From Plecoglossus altivelis (lineage: Eukaryota; Chordata; Actinopteri; Osmeriformes; Plecoglossidae), in the NCBI GenBank assembly GCA_036571765.1, contig BROE01000003.1, positions 10,165,125 through 10,229,124 of the forward strand: 64,000 bases of DNA, written 5' to 3'. The translations under genes were made by a program, and so were the position numbers. Of this stretch, positions 63,795 through 64,000 are shown in pieces. Position 1 is the stretch's first letter, and each line of letters opens with the position of its first letter. The notes below the pieces were generated by a model. That model was not told the origin of the DNA. It searched no databases and worked only from the letters and a program-made list of their open reading frames with translations.

Positions 63795-63924
63795 CTCTAC
63801 AAGGGGATGCCAGTGAGCGATGGGTTTGCGGGGATAGGATAGCATCTCGTTCCAGTGGTCTCGTCCCAGACTCGTGGCCTCGTTCCCCACCCTGCAGACC
63901 CCGATCACCTCGTTGTGACCCACT
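63795..63924 (-). CDS. syt9: Synaptotagmin-9 exon, end of C2B domain (partial gene)
   Basis: 130 nt; one base completes a split Arg codon, then 43 codons. It encodes VGHNEVIGVCRVGNEATSLG and RDHWNEMLSYPRKPIAHWHP, ending LVE. This is the C-terminal strand and helix of a synaptotagmin C2B domain, closest to SYT9 (recalled RVGHNEIIGVCQVGNEAERL...SYPRKPIAHWHSLVEKR). Synaptotagmins are vesicle membrane calcium sensors for exocytosis. Acceptor TCAAACAG, donor GAG|GTATGT. The other exons lie right of the window. The last few codons (KR and stop in human) must come from a short downstream exon I could not place, or the frame reads on seven codons (VCQSVPA) to a TGA at 63,771. Gene order supports syt9. 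Confidence 0.88.
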
Positions 63925-64000
63925 CTGTTTGACGGAGAGCACGACAAACAGCAGAGACCGAACACAGCCCTGTCCGGTTACATGCACAAACACTGGGCTG

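Overview
The window is vertebrate, almost certainly teleost, nuclear DNA. Genes are split into many short exons with GT-AG borders. Introns are packed with CA/GT, GA/CT and minisatellite arrays, and there is a palindromic Tc1-type element and a fish-type interspersed repeat. No operons, phage or CRISPR features are present. The species cannot be fixed from sequence alone.

Three protein genes lie head to tail on the minus strand, so transcription runs from high to low coordinates. (1) 63,795-63,924: one internal coding exon of a synaptotagmin, best matched to SYT9, encoding the end of the C2B domain; the rest of the gene lies mostly beyond the right edge. (2) 49,799-52,008: a complete four-exon olfactomedin-like gene, olfml1, of 400 codons, with signal peptide, coiled coil and olfactomedin domain. 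(3) 287-39,583: liprin-beta-2 (ppfibp2), from the start codon through 24 coding exons. These sum to 986 codons with every splice phase consistent. The last C-terminal exons are off the left edge. A candidate promoter and non-coding first exon for ppfibp2 sit at about 49,006-49,260, just past the end of olfml1. The order SYT9-OLFML1-PPFIBP2 is the one I recall for human chromosome 11p15, and this supports the three identifications.

One tRNA-Cys(GCA) gene lies on the plus strand at 45,751-45,822, inside the first ppfibp2 intron and antisense to it.

Layout. 1-8.9 kb: the compact 3' half of ppfibp2 (proline/serine-rich linker and three SAM domains). 8.9-25.6 kb: coiled-coil exons separated by 0.5-5 kb introns. 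25.6-49 kb: three long 5' introns full of repeats. 49-52 kb: olfml1. 52-63.8 kb: no recognisable gene, only simple repeats and unique DNA. An assembly gap (N, 24,439-25,119) lies inside a 39-bp minisatellite.

The points most worth a second look are: a 30-bp in-frame tandem repeat that expands one liprin-beta-2 exon by about 50 residues; TG repeats set directly against many ppfibp2 splice sites; phase-0 cassette exons in the coiled coil; a G-quadruplex motif immediately after the olfml1 exon 2 splice donor; a fold-back Tc1 relic; and candidate alternative promoters.
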